A stretch of 64,000 bases of DNA from an unidentified bacterial endosymbiont (GCF_918320885.1 NZ_OU907312.1:558465-622464), one strand, 5' to 3'; shown: positions 53,287 to 62,669, counted from the first letter of the stretch. Numbers and translations are program-made. The notes: generated by a model not told the origin, from the sequence alone.

Positions 53287-54921
53287 TTAATGCTTTGTAA
53301 TGTAGAGATCTTTCGTATGAATAACCTTCATGGGATTTTGCGTGCTATAGCCCTGAACATAGGGTTTAATCAGGCGAGCATCCACATAATGGTAAATGGG
53401 AACAATGGGCATATCGATCGCTAGCTGGGCTTCCGCCTTTTGGTAACAGGCCTGACGCTGGGGCTCGTTGGAAGCCACCAATGCTTGCTTGACCCAGTTG
53501 ATAAACTGGGCATTATCATAGCCGGAATAATTGGTACTACTCCCGGGTAACAAGATATTCAGGAAAGCAGAAGCTTCATTATAATCTGCTACCCAACCAG
53601 CCCGGGACATCTGATAATGACCTGATCGTTGGTTCTCTAAATAACTCTTCCATTCTTGACTATCTAGAGTCACCTCAGCACCGAGTGCCTGTTTCCAGAA
53701 TAGGCTGGCAGCAACCGCCAACTGTTGATGCAGTTCTGAGGCGTTATAGAGTATGCTGAACTTTAAAGGATTTTTACTGTTGTAACCAGCCTCTTGCAGC
53801 AAATTTTTGGCGGCTTGGATCCGTTTTTTTTGCGACCAAGTGTCCCATTCTGGCCGCTTGAGCGCTCCCCCCCCAATAGCTGGTGGGGTAAAACTGTAAG
53901 CAGCCGTATCCCATTGCCCTTTTACTTTTTCCACTAAAGCAGTTTTATCTAAAGCCAAGGCAACTGCTTGACGAACCTTAATATTATTAAAAGGAGGTTC
54001 CCGAGTGTTTAATGCGTAATAGTAGGTCGAGAGAGCGGGGTTTTTATGTAATTCTTTTGGGCACTCTTGCTTGAGCTGTTGAAACGTTGCTGATGGAACC
54101 GTACCATATATGATGTCCAGTTCACCAGAACGATAACGCGCAATCTCCTGATGGTCTACAATGGGCAGGTACTTGACTTGGTTAATGACTGTTCGGCTAT
54201 TGTCCCAGTACTGTGTATTGCGGATCAGGGTAATCTGCTCATTCACCACCCACTCCTGCATTTTATAAGCGCCATTACCGACCTGATTTCCAGGTTGGGT
54301 CCATTGATCCCCATATTTTTCAATGCTTGCTCGATGGACCGGTTTCACTGCCGTATGTGCCAGCATCTTAATAAAATAGGAGAGCGGTTGCGATAAAGTA
54401 ATCTGTAGCGTCTGGGCATCCAGTGCCTGAATGCCTAAAGTCTCCACTGGCTGACGACCAGCCAGCACTTCCTTACTGTTCTGCAGTTGTACATCGTTTA
54501 AATAACTACTATAGGGAGAAGCGGTGTTTGGATCGGCTAAACGCCGCCAGCTGTAGACAAAATCCTGCGCTGTCACTGGATCACCATTAGACCATTTAGC
54601 CTCGGGGCGTAATGAAAAGATCCAAGTTTTCTGATCACTGCTCTGCCAACTTTTAGCAACCCCAGGGACAATTTCCCCTTGAGGTCCGAAATTGACGAGA
54701 CCCTCCCAGAGCTCATGAATAATATTGGAATCTGGATGCCCAGTTGCTTTATGGGGATCTAAAGATTCAACCTCTGAACCATTGCCACGCACTAGCTCCT
54801 GTTTAGGAGAGAGTTGAACGCCAGGGGGTACTACGGCAGCACTAGACAAAGCAGGGGCGATGAGATAGATAATGGCCACAGTCCAGTTTGTCCATTGTAA
54901 TAGGCCTCTAATCATAGTCAC
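53287..54921 (-). CDS. oppA: Oligopeptide-binding protein OppA, copy 1
   Basis: 544-residue periplasmic solute-binding protein (SBP family 5) that delivers peptides to OppBCDF. A Sec signal peptide (WTVAIIYLIAPALSSAA) ends near residue 29, with no lipobox. Family blocks: VESLDPHKATG, WSNGDPVTAQDFVYSW, NQVGNGAYKMQEW, YRSGELDIIYGTVP, FNNIKVRQAVALALDK, NYSGYDNAQFINW. It is about 85 percent identical by eye to copy 2, with changes grouped in stretches such as ECPKELHKNPALSTYYYALN. The second ATG (third codon) is better spaced from GGGGAT and may be the true start. Made by the 2.26-kb tandem duplication. Confidence 0.95.
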   Translation of the reverse strand: MTMIRGLLQWTNWTVAIIYLIAPALSSAAVVPPGVQLSPKQELVRGNGSEVESLDPHKATGHPDSNIIHELWEGLVNFGPQGEIVPGVAKSWQSSDQKTWIFSLRPEAKWSNGDPVTAQDFVYSWRRLADPNTASPYSSYLNDVQLQNSKEVLAGRQPVETLGIQALDAQTLQITLSQPLSYFIKMLAHTAVKPVHRASIEKYGDQWTQPGNQVGNGAYKMQEWVVNEQITLIRNTQYWDNSRTVINQVKYLPIVDHQEIARYRSGELDIIYGTVPSATFQQLKQECPKELHKNPALSTYYYALNTREPPFNNIKVRQAVALALDKTALVEKVKGQWDTAAYSFTPPAIGGGALKRPEWDTWSQKKRIQAAKNLLQEAGYNSKNPLKFSILYNASELHQQLAVAASLFWKQALGAEVTLDSQEWKSYLENQRSGHYQMSRAGWVADYNEASAFLNILLPGSSTNYSGYDNAQFINWVKQALVASNEPQRQACYQKAEAQLAIDMPIVPIYHYVDARLIKPYVQGYSTQNPMKVIHTKDLYITKH

Positions 54922-55097
54922 AATCCCCGTTGTATTGATGCATTCAATTCGCTATTACGTTAATCTTTCCAAGCGTAACAGAATAGTGCAGTCAGATCAA
55001 AAACAAGTGAGCGTGTGCTTTAATAACAAACAGATGATTGACTTTATTTTAACCATAATCAGATAAAATGAGTAAGAATACTTACACCTTGGCAGCA

Positions 55098-55253
55098 TTA
55101 CTCTACTATTTTATCAGAGAGCACTGAATCGGTAGCCGTCCCCTGCCAACGTGATTGAATATGATCGACGACTGGCTGTTTTTGTGGATCCAAGAGATTC
55201 AGTGAACTGAACAACATACTGCCCTGTATCCCCACTGTTTTTTCATTAAAATC
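55098..55253 (-). pseudogene. Duplicated 3' end of digH
   Basis: Encodes the last 50 or so residues of the digH-like protein (DFNEKTVGIQGSMLFSSLNL to SVLSDKIVE). It differs from the true digH end (57358-57513) at one base, which changes one residue. It has no start or promoter. It was carried along when oppA was duplicated. Confidence 0.88.
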
Positions 55254-55440
55254 TAAAAGCTTATCGTAGGGTTTATCCACTGGATAACAACCCTTAAACC
55301 CTCTTTTATACTATACCTACTGTGTTCCAGCCCCCCCTAAAGCGCAATACTCTCTACCGCCGATAAAACCGCCGGCAGTGATCAATGAATAGGCTGAAGG
55401 CAATCACACAACCGGAGAGCCCGGAAAGCGCAGTAGGCAT

Positions 55441-55466
55441 CCCCCTGTTGATCAGACATAGGGGGG
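55441..55466 (-). terminator. Stem-loop downstream of oppA copy 2
   Basis: CCCCCT (55441-55446) pairs with AGGGGG (55460-55465) around a 13-base loop. Counterpart of the hairpin at 53169-53198. Probably limits read-through between the oppA genes or protects the mRNA end. Confidence 0.5.
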
Positions 55467-55546
55467 CTAACCACTGAACACAGTTGAACCGATGATCAGG
55501 CTCCAACCAGATGACACTCTGCTCAGGGCCCTACGCTGTTCATCCC

Positions 55547-57181
55547 TTAATGCTGTGTAATGTAGAGATCTTTCGTATGGATAATCTTCGTGGGATTTTG
55601 CGTGCTATAGCCCTGAACATAGGGTTTAATCAGGCGAGCATCGACGAAATGATACACTGGAATGGTTGGCATATCCGTTGCTAACTGGGCTTCCGCTTTT
55701 TGGTAATAGACCTGACGCTGGGTCTCGTTAGAGGTTCCCAAAGCTTGCTTGCCCCAGTTGACAAACTGGGGACTATCGTAGCCAGAATAATTGGTACTAC
55801 TACCTGGTAACAAGATATTCAGGAAAGCAGAGGCTTCATTATAATCCGCCACCCACATAGCCCGGGCCATCTGGAAATTACCTAAGCGTCGGTTCTCTAA
55901 GTAACTTTTCCACTCTTGACTCTCCAAAGTTATCTCAGCGCCGAGGGCCACTTTCCAGAACGTACTAGCGGCAATGGCCAGCCGTTGATGCGATTCTACA
56001 GAGTCATGTAATATACTGAATTTTAAAGGATTTTTACTGTTATAACCAGCCTCTTGCAGCAATGCTTTTGCGGCTTTAATCCGTTTTTTTTGCGTCCAGG
56101 TGGCCCATTCTGGCCTACTGACAGGAGCTCCATCGATAGCTGGTGGAGTAAAACAGTCAGCAACAGTGTCCCATTGCCCTTTTACTTTTTCCACCAAGGC
56201 TCTTTTATCTAAAGCCAAGGCGACCGCTTGACGGACTTTAACATTATTAAAGGGTGGTTGCCGACAGTTCAATTGATAATGATAGGTCCCAACACTAGGG
56301 ATTTTATGTAACTCTTTTTTATACTCTTGCTTGAGCTGTTGAAACGTTGCTGATGGGACCGTGTCGTAGATCATATCCAATTCACTGGAACGATAACGGG
56401 CAATCTCCTGATGGTCTTGAATGGGTAGGTACTTGACTTGGTTAATGACGGTTCGGCTGTCATCCCAGTACTGTGTATTGCGGATGAGTGTAATACGCTC
56501 GTTCACCACCCACTCCTGCATCCTATAAGCGCCATTACCGACCTGATTTCCAGGCTGGGTCCATTGATCCCCATATTTTTCAATGCTTGCTCGATGAAGG
56601 GGTTTCAGCGACGTATGTGCTAGCATCTTAATCAAATAGGAGAGCGGTTGTGATAAAGTAATTTTTAGAGTCTGGGCATCCAGTGCCTGAATCCCTAAAG
56701 TCTCCACTGGCTGACGACCGTTTAGGACTTCAGTACTGTTCTGCAATTGTATATCGTCTAAATAACTACTGTAGGGAGAAGCCGTGTTTGGATCGGCTAA
56801 ACGCTGCCAGCTGTAGACAAAATCCTCTGCTGTCACTGGATCACCATTCGACCATTTGGCCTCGGGGCGTAATGAAAAGATCCAAGTTTTCTGATCACTG
56901 CTCTGCCAAGATTGAGCCACCCCCGGGACAATCTCCCCTTTGGGTCCAAAATTGACTAGACCTTCCAAGATCTCGTGAATAATATTGGTTTCTGTAAGCC
57001 CGGTGGTTTTATGCGGATCTAAGGATTCCACTTCTGAGCGATTACCACGCACTAGCTCCTGTAGCGGAGATAATTGAACGCCAGGGGGTACTACGGCAGC
57101 ACTAGACAAAGCAGGGGCGATGAGATAAATCATGGCCACAGTCCAGTTTGTCCATTTTAATAGGACTTTAATCATAGTCAT
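55547..57181 (-). CDS. oppA: Oligopeptide-binding protein OppA, copy 2
   Basis: 544-residue paralogue of copy 1 and the promoter-proximal gene of the opp cluster. Same signal peptide (WTVAMIYLIAPALSSAA) and SBP_bac_5 blocks: VESLDPHKTTG, WSNGDPVTAEDFVYSW, GAYRMQEWVVNERITL, FNNVKVRQAVALALDK. It differs from copy 1 in several clusters, for example EYKKELHKIPSVGTYHYQLN and FTPPAIDGAPVSRPEW, which could change peptide preference. GGGGAT precedes two closely spaced ATGs (57181 and 57175). The second has better spacing. Probably transcribed through copy 1 to oppBCDF. Confidence 0.95.
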   Translation of the reverse strand: MTMIKVLLKWTNWTVAMIYLIAPALSSAAVVPPGVQLSPLQELVRGNRSEVESLDPHKTTGLTETNIIHEILEGLVNFGPKGEIVPGVAQSWQSSDQKTWIFSLRPEAKWSNGDPVTAEDFVYSWQRLADPNTASPYSSYLDDIQLQNSTEVLNGRQPVETLGIQALDAQTLKITLSQPLSYLIKMLAHTSLKPLHRASIEKYGDQWTQPGNQVGNGAYRMQEWVVNERITLIRNTQYWDDSRTVINQVKYLPIQDHQEIARYRSSELDMIYDTVPSATFQQLKQEYKKELHKIPSVGTYHYQLNCRQPPFNNVKVRQAVALALDKRALVEKVKGQWDTVADCFTPPAIDGAPVSRPEWATWTQKKRIKAAKALLQEAGYNSKNPLKFSILHDSVESHQRLAIAASTFWKVALGAEITLESQEWKSYLENRRLGNFQMARAMWVADYNEASAFLNILLPGSSTNYSGYDSPQFVNWGKQALGTSNETQRQVYYQKAEAQLATDMPTIPVYHFVDARLIKPYVQGYSTQNPTKIIHTKDLYITQH

Positions 57182-57357
57182 AATCCCCGTTGTATTGATG
57201 CATTTAATTCGCTATTCCATTAACCTTTCCAAGCGTAACAGAATAGTGCAGTCAGATCAAAAACAAGTGAGAGTGTTCTTTAATAACAAACAGATGATTG
57301 ACTTTATTTTAACGATAATCAGATAAAATGAGTAAGAATACTGACACCTTGGCAGCA

Positions 57358-58794
57358 TTACTCTACTATTTTATCAGAGAGCACTGAATCGGTAGCCGTC
57401 CCCTGCCAACGTGATTGAATATGATCGACGACTGGCTGTTTTTGTGGATCCAAGAGATTCAGTGAACTGAACAACACACTGCCCTGTATCCCCACTGTTT
57501 TTTCATTAAAATCCAACTGTCTTTTTATTTCTGGGACGCCATCAGCTATAGACCACGCTGGGTCACCGATCGATTTTCCTGCCCCTGGATAGTGAAATAC
57601 TTGTCCCACTCTATAGAGCCCTACCCCGATATAGAGCTGTGTTTTAGTATACTTAACCAGATCAGCCCACCAGGTGGCAACCACCTCATAGGGTGCTAGT
57701 TCTGAGGCATGCGCCCAGTAAATCTGCGGCACAATATAATCAATCAAGGCTTCCTGCACCCACTGCCGAGTGTCGGCATAATGGGTATCATAATGAGCTA
57801 AGGCATTAGTATTAGAGCCGTTAGGATCATCTTTTTTATTGCGCCAGACTCCGGAGGGACTAATACCAAACTGTATCTGTGGCTTGATCGCTTTTATTTT
57901 TTTTGATACTGCTTTAATCAAGGTATAAGTATTGTGCCGTCTCCAATCAGCTTTATGAGCAAAACCCGCCCCATAACGGCTAAAGGTCTGATCATCTGCT
58001 AAGGTTGAATCGTGTGATTCGTAATAAAAATAGTCATCAAACTGAATGCCATCAACCTGGTATCGATTGACTATTTCTTCAATAATCTGTTCAATCCAGG
58101 CACGTACTTCAGGAAGACCAGGATCCAGCACATAACGATGGAAGGCAGTTCTGATCCATTCGGGATGCTGGTTATAAAGACTGCGTGGGCAGTCCAGCAA
58201 CGCCTGAATGCTCTCCTGTTCAAGGTTCATGGAGACGCGATAGGGATTCAGCCAGGCGTGCAGCTGTAGTCCTCTGGCATGTGCCTCCTCAATGGCATAA
58301 GCCAGCGGATCAAAACCCGGGTCTTCTCCTAACGATCCCGTTAGGTAGGGGGACCAAGGCAATAGGGCCGAGTGATACAGGGCATCTGCACAGGGCTTCA
58401 CCTGGAAAACGACGGTGTTCATCCCCAGCGCTACGACTTTATCCAGTATTGTCCGTAATTCGGTTTGCTGCAGTTCAATCCGTTCGGCACGCTCTTTGAG
58501 CGCTAAAGAGGCTTTAGAGGGCCAGTCCATGTTCTGGACAGTGGCTATCCAAGTTGCGCGTAACTGCCGATCCTGCCAGTGACTAGGTTTAATAGGACTC
58601 CCTGCTACACCGCTCTTCTGCTGAGAAGGTGCGGTCGTAGCCGTGGTAGCCTGCTGACTGCTGGTGGGCGGCGCTAGCGGGGCATGATGCTGCATCGCTT
58701 GTACAGACGCATTGATCGCTGAGTTCCAGAGCATGACATTGAGGAGGATTGCTGTGAATGGTTTCCCCGGTTTAAAGCGCTCCAGTGCCCCCAT
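57358..58794 (-). CDS. digH: GHL10-family glycosyl hydrolase (DigH/YddW-like)
   Basis: 478 residues. In E. coli DigH hydrolyses denuded glycan strands left by amidases during division. Signal peptide FTAILLNVMLWNSAINASVQA. Unlike E. coli it has no lipobox Cys, so it should be soluble in the periplasm. A Pro/Gln/Thr-rich linker covers about residues 35-70. The TIM-barrel domain shows RATWIATVQNMDWPSK, MNTVVFQVKPCADALY, LHAWLNPYRV, VDGIQFDDYFYY (catalytic acid region), FGISPSGVWRNK and VPQIYWAH. Its 3' end was copied into the oppA duplication. It is next to suhB in the same direction. Confidence 0.88.
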   Translation of the reverse strand: MGALERFKPGKPFTAILLNVMLWNSAINASVQAMQHHAPLAPPTSSQQATTATTAPSQQKSGVAGSPIKPSHWQDRQLRATWIATVQNMDWPSKASLALKERAERIELQQTELRTILDKVVALGMNTVVFQVKPCADALYHSALLPWSPYLTGSLGEDPGFDPLAYAIEEAHARGLQLHAWLNPYRVSMNLEQESIQALLDCPRSLYNQHPEWIRTAFHRYVLDPGLPEVRAWIEQIIEEIVNRYQVDGIQFDDYFYYESHDSTLADDQTFSRYGAGFAHKADWRRHNTYTLIKAVSKKIKAIKPQIQFGISPSGVWRNKKDDPNGSNTNALAHYDTHYADTRQWVQEALIDYIVPQIYWAHASELAPYEVVATWWADLVKYTKTQLYIGVGLYRVGQVFHYPGAGKSIGDPAWSIADGVPEIKRQLDFNEKTVGIQGSVLFSSLNLLDPQKQPVVDHIQSRWQGTATDSVLSDKIVE

Positions 58795-58795
58795 T

Positions 58796-59593
58796 TTAGG
58801 GCTGCTGCGCCCGAGCGCTGTGAATGCCCTTCAACAGGGATTTAATCATTTTAGTGGGGGCAACCACCACTTCATTCGATCGCCCCCGATGTGGGGAACC
58901 ACTAAAATCGGTGACCAAACCGCCCGCTTCACTCACCAATAAGGCGCCTGCGGCCAGTGCCGCAGGCGCTACGCCACGCCCGAAAAAACCATCCAGTCGG
59001 CCAGCGGCCACGTAGGCAAAATCCAGGAGCGTACACCCACTACAGCGGATGGCAGCCCCTTGTCCTAGCAAGGCCCCTAACAGGATGGTGGCGGGTTCCA
59101 GTGAGTGCTGAGGATTGGAAGTGAGTCGGGTCGCCAGCACACTCTCTGAGAGCGATTGAGACTGCGACTCCAGTCGCAAGCGATAACCATTGATTTGAGC
59201 CCCTGAGCCGCGCACCGCGGTAAACAGCTCATTACGCAAAGCGTCATAGATCACCGCTACCTCAGTAGCCGCTTTAATAGATACCGTGATGGAGAGCGCA
59301 CAATGTGGCCAACGCTTGCTAAAATTGCGCTTCCCTGCCAGCGGTTCAATCAACCACTGAACCTCACCCTCACCGCTAATCGGCTCGCCCAGAGTACTCA
59401 CAATAGCGTGATGTGGATAAGAGCGCTGGATCACAGCTATCATGACTTGAGCTATTGCTTGACTGACGGGCAAGCTATCCCCCGGAAAACCAGGGAAATG
59501 GCTATTAGGCTGTGTTCGCTGCTCATAAGCTTGGACCATGCATTGACCCGCTTTACGCACGGCACGTACGGCAATATTCAGCATTGGATGCAT
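58796..59593 (-). CDS. suhB: SuhB (inositol-monophosphatase fold) lacking its metal-binding residues
   Basis: 265 residues, aligned with E. coli SuhB (267) from the first residue (MHPMLNIAVRAVRKAG) to the end. E. coli SuhB is an inositol monophosphatase and, separately, a Nus-complex factor for rRNA antitermination and folding. All metal ligands are replaced: Glu67 to Thr, Asp84 to Glu and Asp87 to Ala (VQWLIEPLAGKRNF for VQWVIDPLDGTTNF), Asp212 to Ala (VAPAALAAG for LRPWDFAAG), and the Asp44 region is changed. NELFTAVRGSGAQINGYRLR and YVAAGRLDGFF are conserved. So the phosphatase should be dead while the fold is kept, consistent with a retained transcription role. Confidence 0.9.
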   Translation of the reverse strand: MHPMLNIAVRAVRKAGQCMVQAYEQRTQPNSHFPGFPGDSLPVSQAIAQVMIAVIQRSYPHHAIVSTLGEPISGEGEVQWLIEPLAGKRNFSKRWPHCALSITVSIKAATEVAVIYDALRNELFTAVRGSGAQINGYRLRLESQSQSLSESVLATRLTSNPQHSLEPATILLGALLGQGAAIRCSGCTLLDFAYVAAGRLDGFFGRGVAPAALAAGALLVSEAGGLVTDFSGSPHRGRSNEVVVAPTKMIKSLLKGIHSARAQQP

Positions 59594-59685
59594 TCTAGGA
59601 CCTACTACAGCGATTAAAGAACCTTGAGTGGCGCCGATTCTAGCAGAGGGCGCGCTAAAAACCTAACTGCGCGAACGCCTGTCGG

Positions 59686-60405
59686 CTAATGAGGCGTCCT
59701 GCTGATCTGATCCATTAACGCCTGCTGGATTTCCCGTAAGGCGGCCGCTGGATCAACCGCTTGGGTAATGGGACGACCTATCACCAGATAATCAGCACCA
59801 GCAGCGATGGCTGGCCCTGGGGCCATGAGCCGCTGTTGATCATGTGCGGCAGTGCCTGCTGGTCGGATCCCTGGGGTGACTAAAGTAAAGGAATTGCCAC
59901 ATAGTGACCTCAGCTGGCGAGCCTCCTGGGCTGAACAGACGACACCCTCCAGACCGCAGTGTTGAGCAAGCACCGCCAGCCGTTCAACCTGTTGTGAAGC
60001 TGGTCCAGTGATCCCGAGCAGTGGCAAATCATCCTCGTGTAAGCTGGTTAGCAGGGTCACACCCACCAGTTGTGGCGCTTTAGCCTTAAAGCTGTTCAGT
60101 GCCGTGACAGCCGCTTCTAACATTTTGGGACCACCACTCGCATGTAGGCTGATCATCCATACCCCTAAATCAGCTGCTGCAGTGACCGCCTGGGCAACGG
60201 TCTGTGGGATATCATGAAATTTTAGATCAAGAAAAACGTCGAATCCCCGTGTCTGCAGTTGCTGTACTAAAGAGGGCCCGTACCGGGTAAATAGCGCCTT
60301 GCCCACTTTTAAACGGCACGCTTGTGGATTGAGATCCTCCACTAATCGGAATAGTGCTCCGGCCTCTGCTAACTCTAAAGCAACAATAATGCATTGATTG
60401 AGCAT
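59686..60405 (-). CDS. pyrF: Orotidine 5'-phosphate decarboxylase
   Basis: Last step of UMP synthesis, 239 residues against 245 in E. coli. The catalytic Asp-Lys array is in FLDLKFHDIPQTV. CRLKVGKALF supplies the phosphate-side Lys. The end has LVTPGIRPAG and VIGRPITQAVDPA. The first strand reads CIIVALE where most members have VALD, so the ribose-binding Asp is Glu. It lies 104 bases from ihfB. In many gammaproteobacteria lapA and lapB lie between them. Start ATG 60405 is the only good one. Confidence 0.94.
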   Translation of the reverse strand: MLNQCIIVALELAEAGALFRLVEDLNPQACRLKVGKALFTRYGPSLVQQLQTRGFDVFLDLKFHDIPQTVAQAVTAAADLGVWMISLHASGGPKMLEAAVTALNSFKAKAPQLVGVTLLTSLHEDDLPLLGITGPASQQVERLAVLAQHCGLEGVVCSAQEARQLRSLCGNSFTLVTPGIRPAGTAAHDQQRLMAPGPAIAAGADYLVIGRPITQAVDPAAALREIQQALMDQISRTPH

Positions 60406-60467
60406 ACGCGCTTCCAGCTCCTTAATGGCTCATGTTCATGGTTTAAGGCACTCAACAGCCCGGCTGT

Positions 60468-60495
60468 AAAAAGAAACGGCACCCGCAGGTGCCGT
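60468..60495 (-). terminator. Rho-independent terminator of the rpsA-ihfB transcript
   Basis: GGCACC (60478-60483), CGCA loop, GGTGCC (60488-60493), followed on the minus strand by GTTTCTTTTT. Lies 15 bases beyond the ihfB stop. Canonical stem plus T-tract. Confidence 0.85.
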
Positions 60496-60509
60496 GTTGA
60501 CTCATACTG

Positions 60510-60794
60510 TCACGCATAGCTATTAACGCGATCACGTAACTCTCTGCCTGGCTTAAAATGCGGTACGCACTTAGCGTTTAATGCCACTTTCTCCCCAGTC
60601 TTGGGATTTCGACCCATGCGTGGTGCGCGGTAGTGCAAGGAAATACTGCCAAAACCACGTATTTCAATACGCTCTCCGCTAGCTAAAGTGCTGACCATAT
60701 GCTCTAACAGCTCTTTAACAGCCTCTTCAACCACCTTTCCGCGTAGATGCGCTTGTTGATCAACAAGCCGCTCAATTAATTCAGATTTAGTCAC
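60510..60794 (-). CDS. ihfB: Integration host factor subunit beta
   Basis: 94-residue DNA-bending protein, heterodimer partner of IhfA. It matches E. coli IhfB from TKSELIERL through [31 protein letters not shown] to [13 protein letters not shown]. The Pro that intercalates DNA is in GRNPKTG. The start is a GTG at 60794 (V-T-K-S-E), with AGGGG about 6 bases upstream. The frame running to 60845 adds a hydrophobic stretch not present in the family. Downstream of rpsA by 60 bases, same operon, and closed by a strong terminator. Confidence 0.95.
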   Translation of the reverse strand: MTKSELIERLVDQQAHLRGKVVEEAVKELLEHMVSTLASGERIEIRGFGSISLHYRAPRMGRNPKTGEKVALNAKCVPHFKPGRELRDRVNSYA

Positions 60795-60854
60795 GCACGC
60801 CCCTAGTATTAACAGCAGGCCCAAACAGACCCAGGAGGTCATCAATGCTCCCGG

Positions 60855-62576
60855 TTACTTACCTTTCGCAGCCCGGAACGCTTCTGACATGGCATTAGAG
60901 AACACCGCTTTACTGGCCGGTTTTTCCTCTCCACTCGACTCTACCGAACTGTTTTTACCTTCAAGTTCATCCTTGGCACGCAGCGTGACATTCACCACAC
61001 GATTTTTACGATCGACAGAGACATATTGGCTCTTCAGATCACTCCCTATCGTATAAGGCTCTGTGCCTCTGTCTACAGTAAACCCAGCGATATTACTCCC
61101 CTCAACGGCATCCAGCAGGCTCACCTCAACCGTGGAAAGACGACCGATAACACCCTCTGCTAAATTGAGCGTAACGCTCTTGGCATCAATGGCTGTTATC
61201 TTTCCGCTCATCCACTCCCCTTTCTTAATCGTTGCAAGATAGTGGTTGAAAGGATCATCTTCCAGCTGCTTAATACCCAAAGAGATCCGCTCACGCTCTA
61301 CATCAACCTGCAGTAACACAGCGTCAATCTCATCGCCTTTCTTATACTGGGCGACCGCCTCTTCTCCAGAGAGATCCCAAGAGATGTCTGACAGGTGGAC
61401 CAGTCCATCGATATTGCCTGGCAAGCCAATAAAAATACCGAAATCGGTAATCGACTTGATTTTACCGCGGAGTCGATCGTTTTTATGGTAGGTTTCGCTG
61501 AAATGCTCCCAGGGATTACCTTTGCACTGCTTTAACCCTAGGGAGATGCGCCGACGCTCTTCATCAATATCTAAAACCATCACTTCAACAGTGGTACCTA
61601 CACTGACGATTTTAGCAGGATGAATATTTTTGTTAGTCCAGTCCATTTCAGAGACATGTACCAAACCTTCTACACCCTCTTCAATTTCAACGAAACAGCC
61701 ATAATCGGTTAGATTGGTGACACGTCCCATCAACTTGGTGTTGATCGGGCAACGTTTGGCAATCGCCACCCACGGATCTTCGCCTAACTGCTTTAAGCCT
61801 AGCGACACTCGGTTGCGTTCGCGGTCAAACTTTAAGATTTTAACCCGGATCTCTTCACCGACACTGACACACTCGTGTGGCTCTTTTACTCGCTTCCAAG
61901 CCATATCGGTAATGTGTAACAGACCATCTACACCGCCTAAATCAACAAAAGCACCATAATCGGTGAGGTTTTTAACAACGCCTTTGATTATTGTCCCCTC
62001 TTGCAAACTATCCAGCAGCTGGCTACGCTCCACACTGTTTTCTGACTCTATAACCGCGCGACGAGAGACGACGACGTTATTACGTTTTTGGTCAAACTTG
62101 ATGACTTTGAACTCCAGCTCTTTACCTTCCAGGTGACTGGTGTCGCGGACTGGTCTGGCCTCAACCAAGGATCCTGGCAGGAAAGCACGGATACCATTCA
62201 GTTCGACAGTAAAGCCGCCTTTAACTTTACCGCTGATCAAACCAGTGATCACGGTCGATTTTTCATAAGCTTCTGCCAGTGATAACCAGGCTTCATGGCG
62301 TTTGGCCTTTTCACGGGATAGCTGCGTTTCCCCGAAACCATCCTCGATAGCCTCTAACACCACATCCACTTCATCACCAACGCTGACTTCTAACTCACCG
62401 TGGCTATCTCTAAACTGCTCAATGGGAATAACTGATTCAGACTTAAGCCGGGCATCGACGACGACGATTCCCTTACCAATAGCGGTCACCAAGCCACGAA
62501 CTACAGAACCTGGACGTGTTTTAAGGTCTTTTAACGAGTCTTCAAATAGTGTTGCAAAAGAGGTTGGCATAATCAT
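60855..62576 (-). CDS. rpsA: 30S ribosomal protein S1
   Basis: 573 residues against 557 in E. coli, with six S1 repeats. Repeats 3-5 are highly conserved ([60 protein letters not shown]). The sixth is more diverged and longer (around [16 protein letters not shown]). C-terminus ends [10 protein letters not shown] as in E. coli. Two ATGs (62576, 62570) are possible, and the second gives the family start PTSFATLFE. Neither has a clear Shine-Dalgarno sequence, as is known for E. coli rpsA, whose leader is autoregulated by S1. It lies between cmk and ihfB, as in E. coli. Confidence 0.96.
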   Translation of the reverse strand: MIMPTSFATLFEDSLKDLKTRPGSVVRGLVTAIGKGIVVVDARLKSESVIPIEQFRDSHGELEVSVGDEVDVVLEAIEDGFGETQLSREKAKRHEAWLSLAEAYEKSTVITGLISGKVKGGFTVELNGIRAFLPGSLVEARPVRDTSHLEGKELEFKVIKFDQKRNNVVVSRRAVIESENSVERSQLLDSLQEGTIIKGVVKNLTDYGAFVDLGGVDGLLHITDMAWKRVKEPHECVSVGEEIRVKILKFDRERNRVSLGLKQLGEDPWVAIAKRCPINTKLMGRVTNLTDYGCFVEIEEGVEGLVHVSEMDWTNKNIHPAKIVSVGTTVEVMVLDIDEERRRISLGLKQCKGNPWEHFSETYHKNDRLRGKIKSITDFGIFIGLPGNIDGLVHLSDISWDLSGEEAVAQYKKGDEIDAVLLQVDVERERISLGIKQLEDDPFNHYLATIKKGEWMSGKITAIDAKSVTLNLAEGVIGRLSTVEVSLLDAVEGSNIAGFTVDRGTEPYTIGSDLKSQYVSVDRKNRVVNVTLRAKDELEGKNSSVESSGEEKPASKAVFSNAMSEAFRAAKGK

Positions 62577-62669
62577 TAATCTATGAAATTTTCATGGGAA
62601 TCCACCTGTTGTTCCCTAACAGATGGGGCTGTACTGACGACCTACACGACACTCCTTGTAGTAGGCCAG

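Larger units (their letters stand above)
54922..55546. other. Intergenic region between the two oppA genes, including promoter of copy 1
   Basis: 625 bases. 54922-55097 is the leader and promoter of oppA copy 1 and differs from the copy 2 leader (57182-57357) at only about nine positions. 55098-55253 is a duplicated digH 3' end. The duplication junction lies at about 55254-55256. 55256-55546 is the downstream region of oppA copy 2 with the conserved hairpin at 55441-55466. Confidence 0.6.
52986..57513. repeat. Tandem duplication of oppA with flanks (two 2.26-kb units)
   Basis: Unit 1 is about 52986-55253 and unit 2 about 55256-57513. Each begins AAAGCTTATC, runs through the hairpin region, a complete oppA and its leader, and ends inside the 3' end of digH at ATTAAAATC. 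The order and ends fix the duplication boundaries. The digH end is almost identical between units, while the downstream regions and oppA genes have diverged. Confidence 0.88.

Noticed and set aside
60795..60845. N-terminal hydrophobic extension of ihfB
   Set aside because: Not present in IhfB proteins. GTG at 60794 with AGGGG upstream restores the normal 94-residue protein.
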